Positions 52,873-61,718 of a stretch of 64,000 nucleotides of DNA are shown one piece after another. The DNA lies in NCBI RefSeq assembly GCF_028553765.1, contig NZ_CP067134.1:1903001-1967000 (forward strand), read 5' to 3'. The notes beneath the pieces were generated by a model. That model searched no databases. It was not told the DNA's origin and saw only the letters and a program-made list of their open reading frames with translations. Position 1 is the first letter of the stretch; every line of letters begins with the position of its first letter. This stretch comes from Paracoccus stylophorae. GTDB lineage: Bacteria; Pseudomonadota; Alphaproteobacteria; Rhodobacterales; Rhodobacteraceae. The position numbers and the translations under genes were made by a program.

Positions 52873-53199
52873 CGGGCGCTGCATCCCGCCGCCGCGCACG
52901 CGGAACGTCCCCGCTGCCGGAACGGGATTGTTGACGGCGCGCGCTGCTGTTCAAATCGGCACCTGATTCGGCACTTTGGAAAGGGACAGCCCATGCAGCC
53001 TGCGATTCGACCGCCACTTGCCGCCAAGGCTGGCCGTCCTGACGATCGGGGTGGCGATCTGCCTAACTTGATCAGCATGGCGCCCGCGACGGGGTGGCTG
53101 GCGCAGGATCGCGCGCGGTCCTGATCCCGCCCGCCGCAACAGGGCCGGAACCGCGCGGGTCACAGCCCCCCGCGCCGTCCGGCTGCCAAGGAGATATTC
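52873..53199. other. 327-bp gap between the TAXI receptor and MOSC genes
   Basis: Apart from one doubtful small ORF (52993-53124) nothing is recognised. TTGACG at 52931-52936 could be a -35 box, but no good -10 follows. The ribosome site of the MOSC gene (AAGGAGAT) is at its right end. Confidence 0.4.
52993..53124 (+). CDS. Doubtful 43-residue ORF with a good ribosome site
   Basis: An ATG at 52993 is preceded by GGAAAGGGA at a fair distance and opens a frame of 43 codons ending in TGA. The product (start MQPAIRPPLAAKAGRP, end WLAQDRARS) is basic and has no signal or membrane segment. Composition is that of the surrounding DNA. It could be a real small protein, a leader, or chance. Confidence 0.2.
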   Translation: MQPAIRPPLAAKAGRPDDRGGDLPNLISMAPATGWLAQDRARS

Positions 53200-53880
53200 A
53201 TGCCGCGCCTGACCATCCTGACCGGCCGCGCCGCGCCGCTGGCCGACAGCGGACAGCTGAGCGGGATCGACAAGACCCCGGTTTCCGCCGCGCTGATGCT
53301 GGACACGAACGGTCTTGCCGGCGACGAACAGGGCGATCTGCGCCATCATGGCGGGCCGGAAAAGGCCGTGCATCACTATGCCCGCGATCATTACGCGGCG
53401 TGGCAGGCGGAGATCGGCGATCTTCCGGTGCTGGCGGCGCCGGGGGCATTTGGCGAGAACCTGTCGCAGCACGGCCTGACCGAAAGCGACGTGGCCGTGG
53501 GCGACATCTTTCGCTTGGGCAAGGCGCTGATCCAGGTCAGCCAGGGCCGCCAGCCCTGCTGGAAGCTGAACCACCGTTTCGGGGTCCGCGACATGGCCCG
53601 GCGCGTGCAGGACAGCGGGCGCACCGGCTGGTATTACCGCGTCTTGCAGCCGGGCATCGTCGCGCCCGGCGACGATCTGCACCTGATCGACCGGATCGCG
53701 CCGGACTGGACGATCCGCCGTCTGTGGCACGTCATGTATGTGGACCGCCTGAACCGGCACGATCTGGCGCAGATGGCCGCGCTGGACGTTCTGGCCGAGG
53801 GGTGGCGGCGTTATGCCGCGCGCCGCCTTGACAGCGGCCGGGTCGAGGATTGGCGCGGGCGTCTGGAGGGATCGACATGA
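53200..53880 (+). CDS. MOSC domain protein (YiiM-like)
   Basis: A 226-residue MOSC protein of the kind that carries sulfur or reduces N-hydroxylated compounds with a molybdenum cofactor. Motifs are GLAGDEQGDLRHHGGPEKAVHHY, GAFGENLSQHGLTESDVAVGD and the conserved cysteine in SQGRQPCWKLNHRF. These match YiiM/YuaD-type single-domain MOSC proteins. ATG 53200 has AAGGAGAT upstream. It overlaps pdxY by four bases (ATGA), so the two form an operon. Its physiological substrate is not known. Confidence 0.88.
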   Translation: MPRLTILTGRAAPLADSGQLSGIDKTPVSAALMLDTNGLAGDEQGDLRHHGGPEKAVHHYARDHYAAWQAEIGDLPVLAAPGAFGENLSQHGLTESDVAVGDIFRLGKALIQVSQGRQPCWKLNHRFGVRDMARRVQDSGRTGWYYRVLQPGIVAPGDDLHLIDRIAPDWTIRRLWHVMYVDRLNRHDLAQMAALDVLAEGWRRYAARRLDSGRVEDWRGRLEGST

Positions 53881-54731
53881 CGTCCGCCACGCCGGATCGT
53901 CCGCCGCTGGTGATCTCGGCGCAAAGCCAGGTCGTGCACGGCCATGTCGGCAACTCGGCCGCGATCTTTCCCATGCAGGCGGCGGGGCTTGAGGTTGCGG
54001 CGATCCCGACGGTGGTGTTTTCCAACACCCCCGACTATCCGACGCTGCGCGGCGCGGCGCTGGCCCCGGCGATGTTCGCCGACCTGCTTCTGGGCGCGGA
54101 GGAACGCGCCCTGCCGCAGCGCGCCAGTTTCCTGATGACGGGCTATATCGGCTCGGTCGAGGTGGCGGCGCTGCTGGTCGATTTCGTGACGCGCTGCAAG
54201 CGGACCAACCCCGATCTGGTCTATGTCTGCGATCCGGTGATGGGCGATCACGCGCCGGGGCTGTATGTCCCTAAGGCGATTGCCGACATCATGCGCGAAG
54301 GGCTGCTGCCGCTGGCCGATCTGGCGACGCCGAATTCGTTCGAGCTGACGCATCTGACCGGACACCCCATCGCCACGCTGGCGGATCTGAAGGCCGCCGC
54401 GCAGACGCTGCGGCTGGCGCCGAGCGCGCGGCTGATCGCCACCGGCTGCATCCTTCAGGACACGCCCCGCAATCATCTGGAAAGCGTGGTGCTGGGGCCG
54501 GACTCTGTCAGCCGCCATCCGACCCCGCATCTTCCGGTCGCGCTGCCCGGGACGGGCGATCTGTTCGCGGGGCTGCTGGTGGCCGGGCTGGGCCGGGGTC
54601 TGGCCACGCCGCAGGCCGTGGATCAGGCGCAGGCGCTGACCGGCATGGCGCTGGACCACGCGCGCATGATCGGCGCGCGCGAGGTGGTGCTGTTCGCCCC
54701 GGATTTCCGCCGCGCCCTGTTGCAGATGTGA
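53877..54731 (+). CDS. pdxY: Pyridoxal kinase PdxY
   Basis: Phosphorylates pyridoxal to PLP in vitamin B6 salvage. The 284-residue ribokinase-fold protein has ISAQSQVVHGHVGNSAAIFPMQ, LMTGYIGSVE, VYVCDPVMGDHAPGLYVP, DLATPNSFELTHLTG and the anion-hole/catalytic Asp in LPGTGDLFAGLLVA. The start overlaps the MOSC stop (ATGA). Linkage of a B6 kinase with a MOSC protein (which often sit near PLP or Moco genes) is noted without a proven link. Confidence 0.93.
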   Translation: MTSATPDRPPLVISAQSQVVHGHVGNSAAIFPMQAAGLEVAAIPTVVFSNTPDYPTLRGAALAPAMFADLLLGAEERALPQRASFLMTGYIGSVEVAALLVDFVTRCKRTNPDLVYVCDPVMGDHAPGLYVPKAIADIMREGLLPLADLATPNSFELTHLTGHPIATLADLKAAAQTLRLAPSARLIATGCILQDTPRNHLESVVLGPDSVSRHPTPHLPVALPGTGDLFAGLLVAGLGRGLATPQAVDQAQALTGMALDHARMIGAREVVLFAPDFRRALLQM

Positions 54732-54773
54732 CCCGCCACGCGGCCTGACCCAAGACGAAGGAAGGAACAGAGA

Positions 54774-55244
54774 ATGGAACTTGGCGCGCAACTGGACGAG
54801 GCCGCCATCCGCCGGGTGCGCGGCAGTTTCGAACGGCAAGGGCTGATGCGGCATCTTGGCGCGCGCATGACCGATCTGCGCGCCGGGATCGTGACGCTGC
54901 ATCTGCCCTTTCGCGCCGAATTGACGCAGCAGCACGGGTTTTTCCACGCCGGCGGCACTGCGGCGATTGCCGATTCGGCGGGCGGTTATGCCGGCTACAC
55001 GCTGTTTGCGGACGGGACCGAGGTTCTGACGACGGAATTCAAGCTGAACCTGATCAACCCCGCCCGCGGCGACCTGCTGGAGGCGACGGGCCGCGTGATC
55101 AAGCCCGGTCGCACGCTGACCGTGTGCCATCTGGATGTCTGGGCCATCGCCGGCGAAACCCGCATCCATTGCGCCACCGGCCTGCAAACGCTGATCTGCG
55201 TCCGTGCGGATCGCGCCGATGCAGCCCCGACGGAACGCGGCTGA
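54774..55244 (+). CDS. PaaI-family hotdog thioesterase
   Basis: A 156-residue acyl-CoA thioesterase of the PaaI/YigI type. The active-site region is QQHGFFHAGGTAAIADSAGGYAGYT, with HGFFHAGG in place of the usual HGGxxxxLAD. The second half of the fold is EFKLNLINPARGDLLEATGRVI. A ribosome site AAGGAAGGAA precedes ATG 54774. It lies 42 bp after pdxY on the same strand and may share its transcript. The acyl substrate is unknown. Confidence 0.87.
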   Translation: MELGAQLDEAAIRRVRGSFERQGLMRHLGARMTDLRAGIVTLHLPFRAELTQQHGFFHAGGTAAIADSAGGYAGYTLFADGTEVLTTEFKLNLINPARGDLLEATGRVIKPGRTLTVCHLDVWAIAGETRIHCATGLQTLICVRADRADAAPTERG

Positions 55245-55311
55245 CCGCGTCGCGTGACTTTGCCCGGCCGCGCGCATAGAACGCAGGCGGCAGGCATCAC
55301 GGGGGGCAGGC

Positions 55312-56709
55312 ATGGCGCAACAGGCACGGATCGGGCTGATCGGGCTGGGAACCATGGGCGCGGCGCTGGCGCAGAACATCGCCGAAAAGGGTTTCTCGAT
55401 TGCCGTCTGGAACCGCACCACGCAGGTCACGCGACAGTTTCACGCCGAGGCGGGCGATCTGGCGGACCGGATCGTGCCGACCGAGACGCTGGCCGATCTG
55501 GTCGACGCCGTCGCCGCCCCGCGCATCATCGTCCTGATGGTGCCGGCGGGCCAGCCGGTGGACGACCAGCTTGCCGCCCTGTCGCCGCTGCTGGCTGCCG
55601 AAGATCTGGTCATCGACGCCGGCAACGCCGATTTCCACAGCACCACGCTGCGCACCGATGCGGGCCTGCCCTTCGGTTTCATGGGCATCGGCGTCTCGGG
55701 TGGCGAGGACGGGGCGCGGCACGGCCCCTCGATCATGGCGGGCGGCACGCGGGCGCAATGGGATCTGGTGCAGCCGATCCTGACCGCCATCGCCGCCCGG
55801 GCCGAGGACGGAACGCCCTGCGCCGCCTGGATGGGTCCCCAAGGGGCGGGCCATTTCGTCAAGATGGTCCATAACGGCATCGAATATGCCGACATGCAGA
55901 TGATCGCCGAAATCTACGGGCTGATGCGCGACGGCATGGCGATGGATGCCGGTGCGATCAGCCGGGTCTTTGCGGGCTGGAATGACGGCGCGCTGCGATC
56001 TTATCTGATCGAGATTACGGCCAGCGCCACCGCCACCGAAGATCCGCACACCGGCAGGCCTTTGGTGGACATGATCGTGGATCGGGCGGGCCAAAAGGGC
56101 ACCGGCCGCTGGACCGCGATCGAGGCGCAGCATCTGGCCGCGCCGATCCCGGTGATCGAGGCGGCAGTGATGGCGCGCAACGTCTCGGCCCAACCGGACC
56201 AGAGACGGGCGGCAGAAGATCGCTTCGGCGCCGCGCCCACGCCGTGCCGCCTGGACACGGCGACGCTGGAACAGGCGCTGATCGCGGGCAAGATCCTGTG
56301 CTATGCGCAGGGATTCGCGATGATCTCGGCGGGGTCGGGCATGTTCGGCTGGTCGCTGCCGCTGCCGCAGATCGCGCGGATCTGGCGGGCCGGCTGCATC
56401 ATCCGTTCGACCATGCTGAACGACATGGCGCGGGCGCTGGACGACCATCCCGACCGCAATCTGGTCCTGGCACCGCTGTTCGCCGACCGGATCGAGGCGG
56501 CGCTGCCCGCGCTGCGGCAGGTGGTGTCGCAGGGCATCGCCGCCGGCCACCCCCTGCCCGCGCTGGCCGGCGGGCTGATGTGGTTCGACATGATCCGGAC
56601 CGCGCGCGGCACCGCCAACCTGATCCAGGCGCAGCGCGATTTCTTTGGCGCGCACGGATTTTCGCGCATCGACGGCATCGACGACAGCCATGGGCCGTGG
56701 GGCGGCTGA
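55312..56709 (+). CDS. gnd: 6-phosphogluconate dehydrogenase (decarboxylating)
   Basis: Oxidises 6-phosphogluconate to ribulose 5-phosphate with CO2 and NADPH in the pentose phosphate pathway. The 465-residue protein is the long homodimer form. It has the cofactor loop IGLIGLGTMGAALAQNIAEKG and IVLMVPAGQPVDDQ. The active-site segment is MGIGVSGGEDGARHGPSIM, followed by GAGHFVKMVHNGIEYADMQ with the catalytic Lys. The C-terminal tail is HGFSRIDG. It is convergent with ectR. There are no other pentose pathway genes close by. Confidence 0.95.
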   Translation: MAQQARIGLIGLGTMGAALAQNIAEKGFSIAVWNRTTQVTRQFHAEAGDLADRIVPTETLADLVDAVAAPRIIVLMVPAGQPVDDQLAALSPLLAAEDLVIDAGNADFHSTTLRTDAGLPFGFMGIGVSGGEDGARHGPSIMAGGTRAQWDLVQPILTAIAARAEDGTPCAAWMGPQGAGHFVKMVHNGIEYADMQMIAEIYGLMRDGMAMDAGAISRVFAGWNDGALRSYLIEITASATATEDPHTGRPLVDMIVDRAGQKGTGRWTAIEAQHLAAPIPVIEAAVMARNVSAQPDQRRAAEDRFGAAPTPCRLDTATLEQALIAGKILCYAQGFAMISAGSGMFGWSLPLPQIARIWRAGCIIRSTMLNDMARALDDHPDRNLVLAPLFADRIEAALPALRQVVSQGIAAGHPLPALAGGLMWFDMIRTARGTANLIQAQRDFFGAHGFSRIDGIDDSHGPWGG

Positions 56710-56726
56710 TCGCCCGCGCCTTCCCG

Positions 56727-57233
56727 TCAGGTCCGGGGCCGGCCCACCCTGATGTCGCCGGTCGCCAGCACCGGCGCGGCGTCGATCCACTGGGCGTTCA
56801 GCATCGCCGCCACCCGTTCCAGAGTGGCGATCATCATCGCCTGTTCCCAGTCGGCCATCGCCGCGAATCCGTCGACGAATTGCTGTTGCAGAGCGTTCGG
56901 CGCGGTGGCCAGCGCGGAGGCACCCTCGGCGGTGATGACCACATCGGTCTGCCGCCGGTCGGCCGCCGACCGGTGCCGCGCCGCAAAGCCGCGCTTGACC
57001 AGCTGATCGACCAGGGCGGTCACGGTCGCCTGGCTGACCCCCATCTGATAGGCCAGCGCGGTCGGCGTCGCGCCCTCACGCTCTTTCAGGGCCAGCAGTT
57101 GCAACACCCGCAGCTTGGCCGGGGTCAGCCCGACCGCCTGCGCCAGGTCGCGCTCGTGCAGTTCGGTCGCGCGCAGGATGCGGCGCAACGCGATCAGCGC
57201 GTCATCGATACGGTCGGGATCGGCCTCGGTCAT
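56727..57233 (-). CDS. ectR: MarR-type ectoine operon regulator EctR
   Basis: A 168-residue MarR-family repressor divergent from ectA, the position held by EctR in many ectoine producers. The winged helix reads LTPAKLRVLQLLALKEREGATPTALAY and QMGVSQATVTALVDQLVKRG (recognition helix VSQATVTALVDQL), and the wing is RHRSAADRRQTDVVIT. The start at 57233 matches family length; 57 bp more are open upstream. A 13-bp palindrome in the shared intergenic region (57287-57299) is a candidate operator. The signal it senses is not known, though control by salinity is typical. Confidence 0.88.
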   Translation of the reverse strand: MTEADPDRIDDALIALRRILRATELHERDLAQAVGLTPAKLRVLQLLALKEREGATPTALAYQMGVSQATVTALVDQLVKRGFAARHRSAADRRQTDVVITAEGASALATAPNALQQQFVDGFAAMADWEQAMMIATLERVAAMLNAQWIDAAPVLATGDIRVGRPRT

Positions 57234-57286
57234 GCGCAAATCATGCCCACAGCGCGGATTCCGATCAATCCACAAAGCGGATTCGG

Positions 57287-57299
57287 GCAAATAATTTGC
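57287..57299. promoter_or_regulatory. Palindrome GCAAAT-A-ATTTGC, candidate MarR operator
   Basis: A perfect inverted repeat with six-base arms, 54 bp before the ectR start on its own strand. Position suggests autoregulation or shared control of ectR and ectA. Binding by EctR is inference. Confidence 0.4.
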
Positions 57300-57398
57300 T
57301 TGACTAAGCGATTTTTCTGCACCTGCAGCATCGAAAGCGCCGAAAACCGGTTTTTTTATAGTTAGTTACCTGATTTGGCCCAAAGATTCGCCTTTTTG

Positions 57399-57427
57399 TT
57401 GAAACTCGGCTTCGGTTTCACTAGTTA
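57399..57427 (+). promoter_or_regulatory. Sigma70-type promoter of the ectoine operon
   Basis: TTGAAA (57399-57404), 17 bp, TAGTTA (57422-57427). The spacer holds an inverted repeat GAAAC/GTTTC (57401-57405 and 57415-57419) that could be an operator. The start site near 57434 leaves about 25 nt before ATG 57460. TATAGT at 57357-57362 may mark a second start. Confidence 0.5.
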
Positions 57428-57459
57428 GATAGTCGAAGCAAATGAGGATCAGAGATCGC

Positions 57460-58023
57460 ATGCCCAAGGACATGTCTGACATCGAAACCCTGCGTCCCCG
57501 GACGCTGACCCTGCGCAAGCCCACCAGCGAGGATGGCTCGGCCATCTGGGAACTGGTGCGCAGCTGCAAGCCGCTTGATGAAAACTCGATGTATTGCAAC
57601 ATCGTGCAGGCCGAACATTTCAGCGACACCTGCGTCGTGGCCGAGATGGATGGCGAGATCGTCGGCTGGATCTCGGGTCACATGATCCCGAACGAGGACG
57701 CGCTGTTCGTCTGGCAGGTCGCGGTCAGCCCCAAGGCCCGCGGTCTGGGACTTGGCCGCAAAATGCTGGAGCATCTGATCGGGCGCGACGCCTGCGCCGA
57801 GGCCAACCAGCTGAACACCACGATCACCAAGGATAACGAGGCATCCTGGGCGCTGTTCCGCAGCTTTGCCAACCATGTTGGCGGCGAGCTGTCGGACCAG
57901 GCGCATTACCGGCGTGACGAGCATTTCGACGGCAGGCATGCGACCGAACACATGGTCACGATCACCCTGCCCGAGGATACCGACGCCGACGCCGCCGACG
58001 CGGATTCCGCCGACGCCGCCTGA
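57460..58023 (+). CDS. ectA: L-2,4-diaminobutyrate N-acetyltransferase EctA
   Basis: Acetylates diaminobutyrate in ectoine synthesis. The 187-residue GNAT protein shows TLTLRKPTSEDGSAIWELV, DENSMYCNIVQAEHF, ALFVWQVAVSPKARGLGLGRKML (acetyl-CoA loop GLGLGRKM) and NTTITKDNEASWALFRSFA, all typical of EctA. It ends in an acidic Asp/Ala tail of about 15 residues. ATG 57460 is preferred because the predicted transcription start is only 8 nt from the earlier ATG 57442. The first five codons (MPKDM) are identical to those of ectB. Confidence 0.93.
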   Translation: MPKDMSDIETLRPRTLTLRKPTSEDGSAIWELVRSCKPLDENSMYCNIVQAEHFSDTCVVAEMDGEIVGWISGHMIPNEDALFVWQVAVSPKARGLGLGRKMLEHLIGRDACAEANQLNTTITKDNEASWALFRSFANHVGGELSDQAHYRRDEHFDGRHATEHMVTITLPEDTDADAADADSADAA

Positions 58024-58082
58024 TCCCCAGGATTGCCAATTTTCGGAAATTCAAGAACGCACATGGTGCGAAAGGACTTCTC

Positions 58083-59369
58083 ATGCCCAAGGACATGACT
58101 GCCACAACCGACATTTTCACACGACGCGAAAGCGAGGCACGTTCCTATTGCCGCAGCATTCCGGCCGTGTTCACCAAGGCCCAGGGCTCGATCCTGACGG
58201 ATGAGGACGGACGCGAGTATATCGACTTTCTGGCCGGCTGTTCGTCGCTGAACTATGGCCACAACGATCCCGACATGAAGGCCGCGCTGATCGACCACAT
58301 CTCCAATGACGGGCTGGCGCATGGGCTGGATCTGCACACCACCACCAAGGCCGCGTTCCTCGAGGCGTTCGACCGCCATATCCTGACGCCGCGCGGCATG
58401 GATCATCGCGTGATGTTCATGGGTCCGACCGGCGCGAACGCGGTCGAGGCGGCGATGAAGATCGCCCGCAAGAAGACCGGCCGCACCAATATCGTGGCCT
58501 TCACCAACGGCTTTCACGGCGTGACGATGGGCGCGCTGGCGGCCACCGGCAACAGCTATCATCGCGGCGGTGCCGGGATGGACACGCATGGCGTGACGCG
58601 CATGCCCTATGACCGCTTTGCCGATGGCGTCGATGGCGCCGATCTGCTGGACCGGATGCTGTCCGATGCCTCGGGCGGGGTCGATGCGCCGGCCGGGATC
58701 ATGCTGGAAACCATCCAGGGCGAAGGCGGGCTGAACGCAGCCTCGGCCGAGTTCGTGCGCAAGATCGCGAAGGTTGCGCACAAGCACGGCGCGCTGCTGA
58801 TCGTCGACGACATCCAGGCCGGCTGCGGACGCAGCGGCACCTTCTTCTCGTTCGACGAGATGGGCGTGACGCCGGACATCGTGACGATGGCGAAATCCAT
58901 TTCCGGGTTCGGGCTGCCGCTGGCGCTGTTGCTGGTGCGTCCGGAACACGACGTGTTCGGCCCCGCCGAACATAACGGCACGTTCCGCGGCAACACCCAC
59001 GCCTTCGTCACCGGTCGTGTTGCGATCGAGAAATTCTGGTCAGACGATGCCTTCCGGACCGAACTGGCCGACAAGGCCGCGCTGATCGAGCGTCGGCTGA
59101 CCGAACTGGCCGACATGGTGCCCGGCGCCTATCTGAAGGGGCGTGGACTGATGCGCGGCGTCGATGTCGGATCGGGCGAACTGGCCGGCAAGATCTGCGC
59201 CCGCGCCTATGAGAACGGGCTGATCATCGAAACCTCGGGCAGCGAAGGCCAGGTCGTCAAGGTTCTGGCGCCGCTGACCACGCCGGTCGAGACGTTCGAA
59301 AAGGGCTTCGACATCCTGATGCAGGCGGCCCGTGATGTGCTGGAAGCCACCAACATCGCTGCGGAGTAA
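58083..59369 (+). CDS. ectB: L-2,4-diaminobutyrate transaminase EctB
   Basis: Converts aspartate semialdehyde and glutamate to 2,4-diaminobutyrate. The 428-residue class III aminotransferase begins with [15 protein letters not shown] and [18 protein letters not shown], which are diagnostic for EctB. Further motifs are [49 protein letters not shown] and the cofactor lysine in [22 protein letters not shown] stands upstream of ATG 58083. Sixty bases separate it from ectA, and five from ectC. Confidence 0.95.
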   Translation: MPKDMTATTDIFTRRESEARSYCRSIPAVFTKAQGSILTDEDGREYIDFLAGCSSLNYGHNDPDMKAALIDHISNDGLAHGLDLHTTTKAAFLEAFDRHILTPRGMDHRVMFMGPTGANAVEAAMKIARKKTGRTNIVAFTNGFHGVTMGALAATGNSYHRGGAGMDTHGVTRMPYDRFADGVDGADLLDRMLSDASGGVDAPAGIMLETIQGEGGLNAASAEFVRKIAKVAHKHGALLIVDDIQAGCGRSGTFFSFDEMGVTPDIVTMAKSISGFGLPLALLLVRPEHDVFGPAEHNGTFRGNTHAFVTGRVAIEKFWSDDAFRTELADKAALIERRLTELADMVPGAYLKGRGLMRGVDVGSGELAGKICARAYENGLIIETSGSEGQVVKVLAPLTTPVETFEKGFDILMQAARDVLEATNIAAE

Positions 59370-59374
59370 AAGAC

Positions 59375-59767
59375 ATGATCGTTCGTGATTTCAACAAACT
59401 GAAGGACACCGACCGTTCGGTGTCGGATGCCGGCTGGAACTCGGTCCGGATGCTGCTGGCCGAAGACGGGATGGGATTTTCCTTCCACATCACCACGCTG
59501 CGGGCGGGTTCGGAACACACGTTCCACTACAAGCATCATTTCGAAAGCGTCTACTGCATGTCCGGGCGCGGCTCGATCACCGATCTGGCGACCGGTCAGA
59601 CGCACGAGATCAAGCCGGGCGTGATGTATGCGCTGAACGACCACGACAAGCATACCCTGCGCGCCGAGGAAGAACTGGTCATGGCCTGTTGCTTCAACCC
59701 GCCCGTGACCGGCAACGAGGTTCACCGCGAGGACGGTTCCTACGCCCCCGCACAGGGAACGGCATAA
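59375..59767 (+). CDS. ectC: Ectoine synthase EctC
   Basis: Closes N-acetyl-diaminobutyrate to ectoine. The 130-residue cupin shows [62 protein letters not shown] and [19 protein letters not shown]. The metal and substrate residues sit in the [11 protein letters not shown] and LNDHDKH segments. No ectD hydroxylase follows, so the operon should yield ectoine and not 5-hydroxyectoine unless ectD is elsewhere. Confidence 0.95.
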   Translation: MIVRDFNKLKDTDRSVSDAGWNSVRMLLAEDGMGFSFHITTLRAGSEHTFHYKHHFESVYCMSGRGSITDLATGQTHEIKPGVMYALNDHDKHTLRAEEELVMACCFNPPVTGNEVHREDGSYAPAQGTA

Positions 59768-59770
59768 GAC

Positions 59771-61210
59771 ATGGCAGACACCCAGAAACATCATACGGTC
59801 GAAAAGATCGGCGGCACGTCGATGTCGCGGGTGAACGAGTTGCGCGACACGCTGTTCATCGGCGGCAGGCAGGATGCGGGCCTGTATAACCGCATCTTCG
59901 TCGTCTCCGCATTCGGCGGCATCACCAATCTTCTGCTGGAACACAAGAAATCCGGCGAGGCCGGCGTCTATGCGGCCTTTGCCAATTCCGACGGCGATCA
60001 CGGCTGGCACAAGGCGCTGGACCGCGTGGAACGCGAGATGATCCGCGCCCATGTCGCGGTGCTGGACCATCCCGGCGACATCGAGCGCGCCGACGCCTTC
60101 GTGCGCGACCGCCTTCTGGGCGCGCGCAACTGTCTGATCGACCTTCAGCGCCTGTGTTCCTATGGCCATTTCCGCCTGTCCGAACACATGCTGCAGATCC
60201 GCGAATTGCTGTCGGGGCTGGGCGAGGCGCATGCCGCCTTCGCCACCTCGCTGATGTTGCAGCGCGCCGGGGTCAACGCCCGCTTCGTCGATCTGTCGGG
60301 CTGGCGCGACGAGGGCGACGTGACGCTGGACCAGCGCATCGAAGGCGCGCTGAAAGACATCGACCCCGCGTCCGAAATGCCCATCGTCACAGGATTCGCG
60401 CAATGCGCCGAGGGGCTGATGCGCGAATTCGATCGCGGCTATTCCGAGGTGACGTTCTCGCGGCTGGCGGCGCTGACCGGCGCGCGCGAGGCGATCATCC
60501 ACAAGGAATTTCACCTCAGCTCGGCCGATCCGAACCTTGTCGGTCACGACGCGGTGCGCAAGCTGGGCCGGACGAACTACGACGTGGCCGATCAGCTGTC
60601 GAATCTGGGGATGGAGGCGATCCACCCCAAGGCCGCCAAGACCCTGCGCCAGTCGGGCGTTCCGCTGCGCGTGACCAACGCGTTCGAGCCTGACGATCCC
60701 GGCACGCTGATCGACGATCAGCCGGCCGAGACGCCGGCGGTCGAGATCGTCACCGGCCTCGATCTGTTCGCGCTGGAGGTGTTCGAACAGGACATGGTGG
60801 GCGTCAAGGGTTACGACGCGACCATCATCGACATCCTGACCCGCCACAATGTGCGGATCGTGTCGAAAGTGTCGAACGCCAACACGATCACCCATTACGT
60901 GGACAGCAGCCTCAAGGTGCTGCGCCGGGTCGAGAAGGATATCCAGCAGAAATATCCGGCGGCCCTGATCACGTCGCGCTCGATCTCGATGGTGGCGGCG
61001 GTGGGCCGCGATCTGGACACGCTTGCCGTGCTGAGCCGGGGCCTGAACGCGCTGGCCGATGCCGGGCTTGAGGCGATCGGCGCCACCCAGGGTCCCCGCC
61101 CCGTCGATGTGCAGTTCATCGTCGAGCGCGAGATCATGAACCCCGCGATCAAGACGCTGCATCGCGCCCTGGTCGAAACCGACGCGCAAGCGGTGAAAGC
61201 GGCGGCCTGA
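59771..61210 (+). CDS. ask: Ectoine-specific aspartate kinase Ask_Ect
   Basis: Makes aspartyl phosphate for the ectoine branch; such copies escape normal feedback control. The 479-residue protein has VEKIGGTSMSRV near residue 10, VVSAFGGITNLLLEH, SEVTFSRLAAL (substrate loop) and two C-terminal ACT-like parts with VRIVSKVSNANTITHYVDS. It belongs to the branch of kinases found in ect operons, not to LysC. It starts three bases after the ectC stop and is the last gene before the tmRNA promoter. Confidence 0.93.
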   Translation: MADTQKHHTVEKIGGTSMSRVNELRDTLFIGGRQDAGLYNRIFVVSAFGGITNLLLEHKKSGEAGVYAAFANSDGDHGWHKALDRVEREMIRAHVAVLDHPGDIERADAFVRDRLLGARNCLIDLQRLCSYGHFRLSEHMLQIRELLSGLGEAHAAFATSLMLQRAGVNARFVDLSGWRDEGDVTLDQRIEGALKDIDPASEMPIVTGFAQCAEGLMREFDRGYSEVTFSRLAALTGAREAIIHKEFHLSSADPNLVGHDAVRKLGRTNYDVADQLSNLGMEAIHPKAAKTLRQSGVPLRVTNAFEPDDPGTLIDDQPAETPAVEIVTGLDLFALEVFEQDMVGVKGYDATIIDILTRHNVRIVSKVSNANTITHYVDSSLKVLRRVEKDIQQKYPAALITSRSISMVAAVGRDLDTLAVLSRGLNALADAGLEAIGATQGPRPVDVQFIVEREIMNPAIKTLHRALVETDAQAVKAAA

Positions 61211-61229
61211 AAAACGTCATTCCCATCGC

Positions 61230-61258
61230 TTGCGAAGGCGCCCCGACGTCTCTATATT
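61230..61258 (+). promoter_or_regulatory. Promoter of the tmRNA gene
   Basis: TTGCGA (61230-61235), 17 bp, TATATT (61253-61258). It is among the best sigma70 matches in the window and lies right before the acceptor half of tmRNA. Confidence 0.7.
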
Positions 61259-61264
61259 GGTCGT

Positions 61265-61550
61265 GTCCGGCGCAAGTCGGACTATGGACATAAACGCGCT
61301 CGTAATAAGCGGATCGGACCCGGGGGCGGTACCCGGCGGCTCCACCAGATACCCTCGTTGGGGGACCATGGGGCCGAAACAGGATCGACGAACGTCTAAA
61401 GGAGTTTGCTTTGTCCCGGTGAGCCACCACCGTTATCGGTGCAAAATGTACAGTTGCCAACGACAACCGTGCTCCGGTCGCTCTGGCTGCGTAAGCAGCT
61501 CGGGTAACCGAAACCTAACTCCTTGCGCCTAGCAGCGTAAGGCGGGGCCC
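61265..61550 (+). ncRNA. ssrA: Permuted two-piece tmRNA (ssrA)
   Basis: Rescues stalled ribosomes and tags their products for breakdown. The order is permuted, as known for alphaproteobacteria. The acceptor half comes first, with a T-arm region (GACCCGGGGGCGGTACCCG) and ends GGCTCCACCA at 61347. After a short spacer the coding half begins at 61370 with GGGGCCGAAACAGGATCGAC. The outer strands GGGGCCG and CGGCTCC pair with a G-T at position three, the alanine identity mark. The tag frame runs from GCC 61456 to TAA 61492-61494 and encodes ANDNRAPVALAA. The ends of the pieces are approximate. Confidence 0.93.
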
Positions 61551-61551
61551 G

Positions 61552-61595
61552 CAGGAGCCTTGCAACAGAATCCTGCACCTTTTCCCCTTTTTTTC
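61552..61595 (+). terminator. Terminator of the tmRNA gene
   Basis: GCAGGA (61552-61557) pairs with TCCTGC (61572-61577), followed by runs of T (61581-61584 and 61589-61595). Confidence 0.7.
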
Positions 61596-61718
61596 CATTC
61601 TGCATGCCGTTCACGCGCCGCCGAAGGTTCCTGAAATTTCGGCGCGCCCGCATCGGCCCGCCCCTTTTCATCGCCTCTCATTTCCCTATGCTTGAGGCCA
61701 AGAGACAGAGGTGGCTTC

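Noticed and set aside
52993..53124. Small ORF as a confident new gene
   Set aside because: A good ribosome site is the only support; composition and lack of features keep it as a low-confidence entry.
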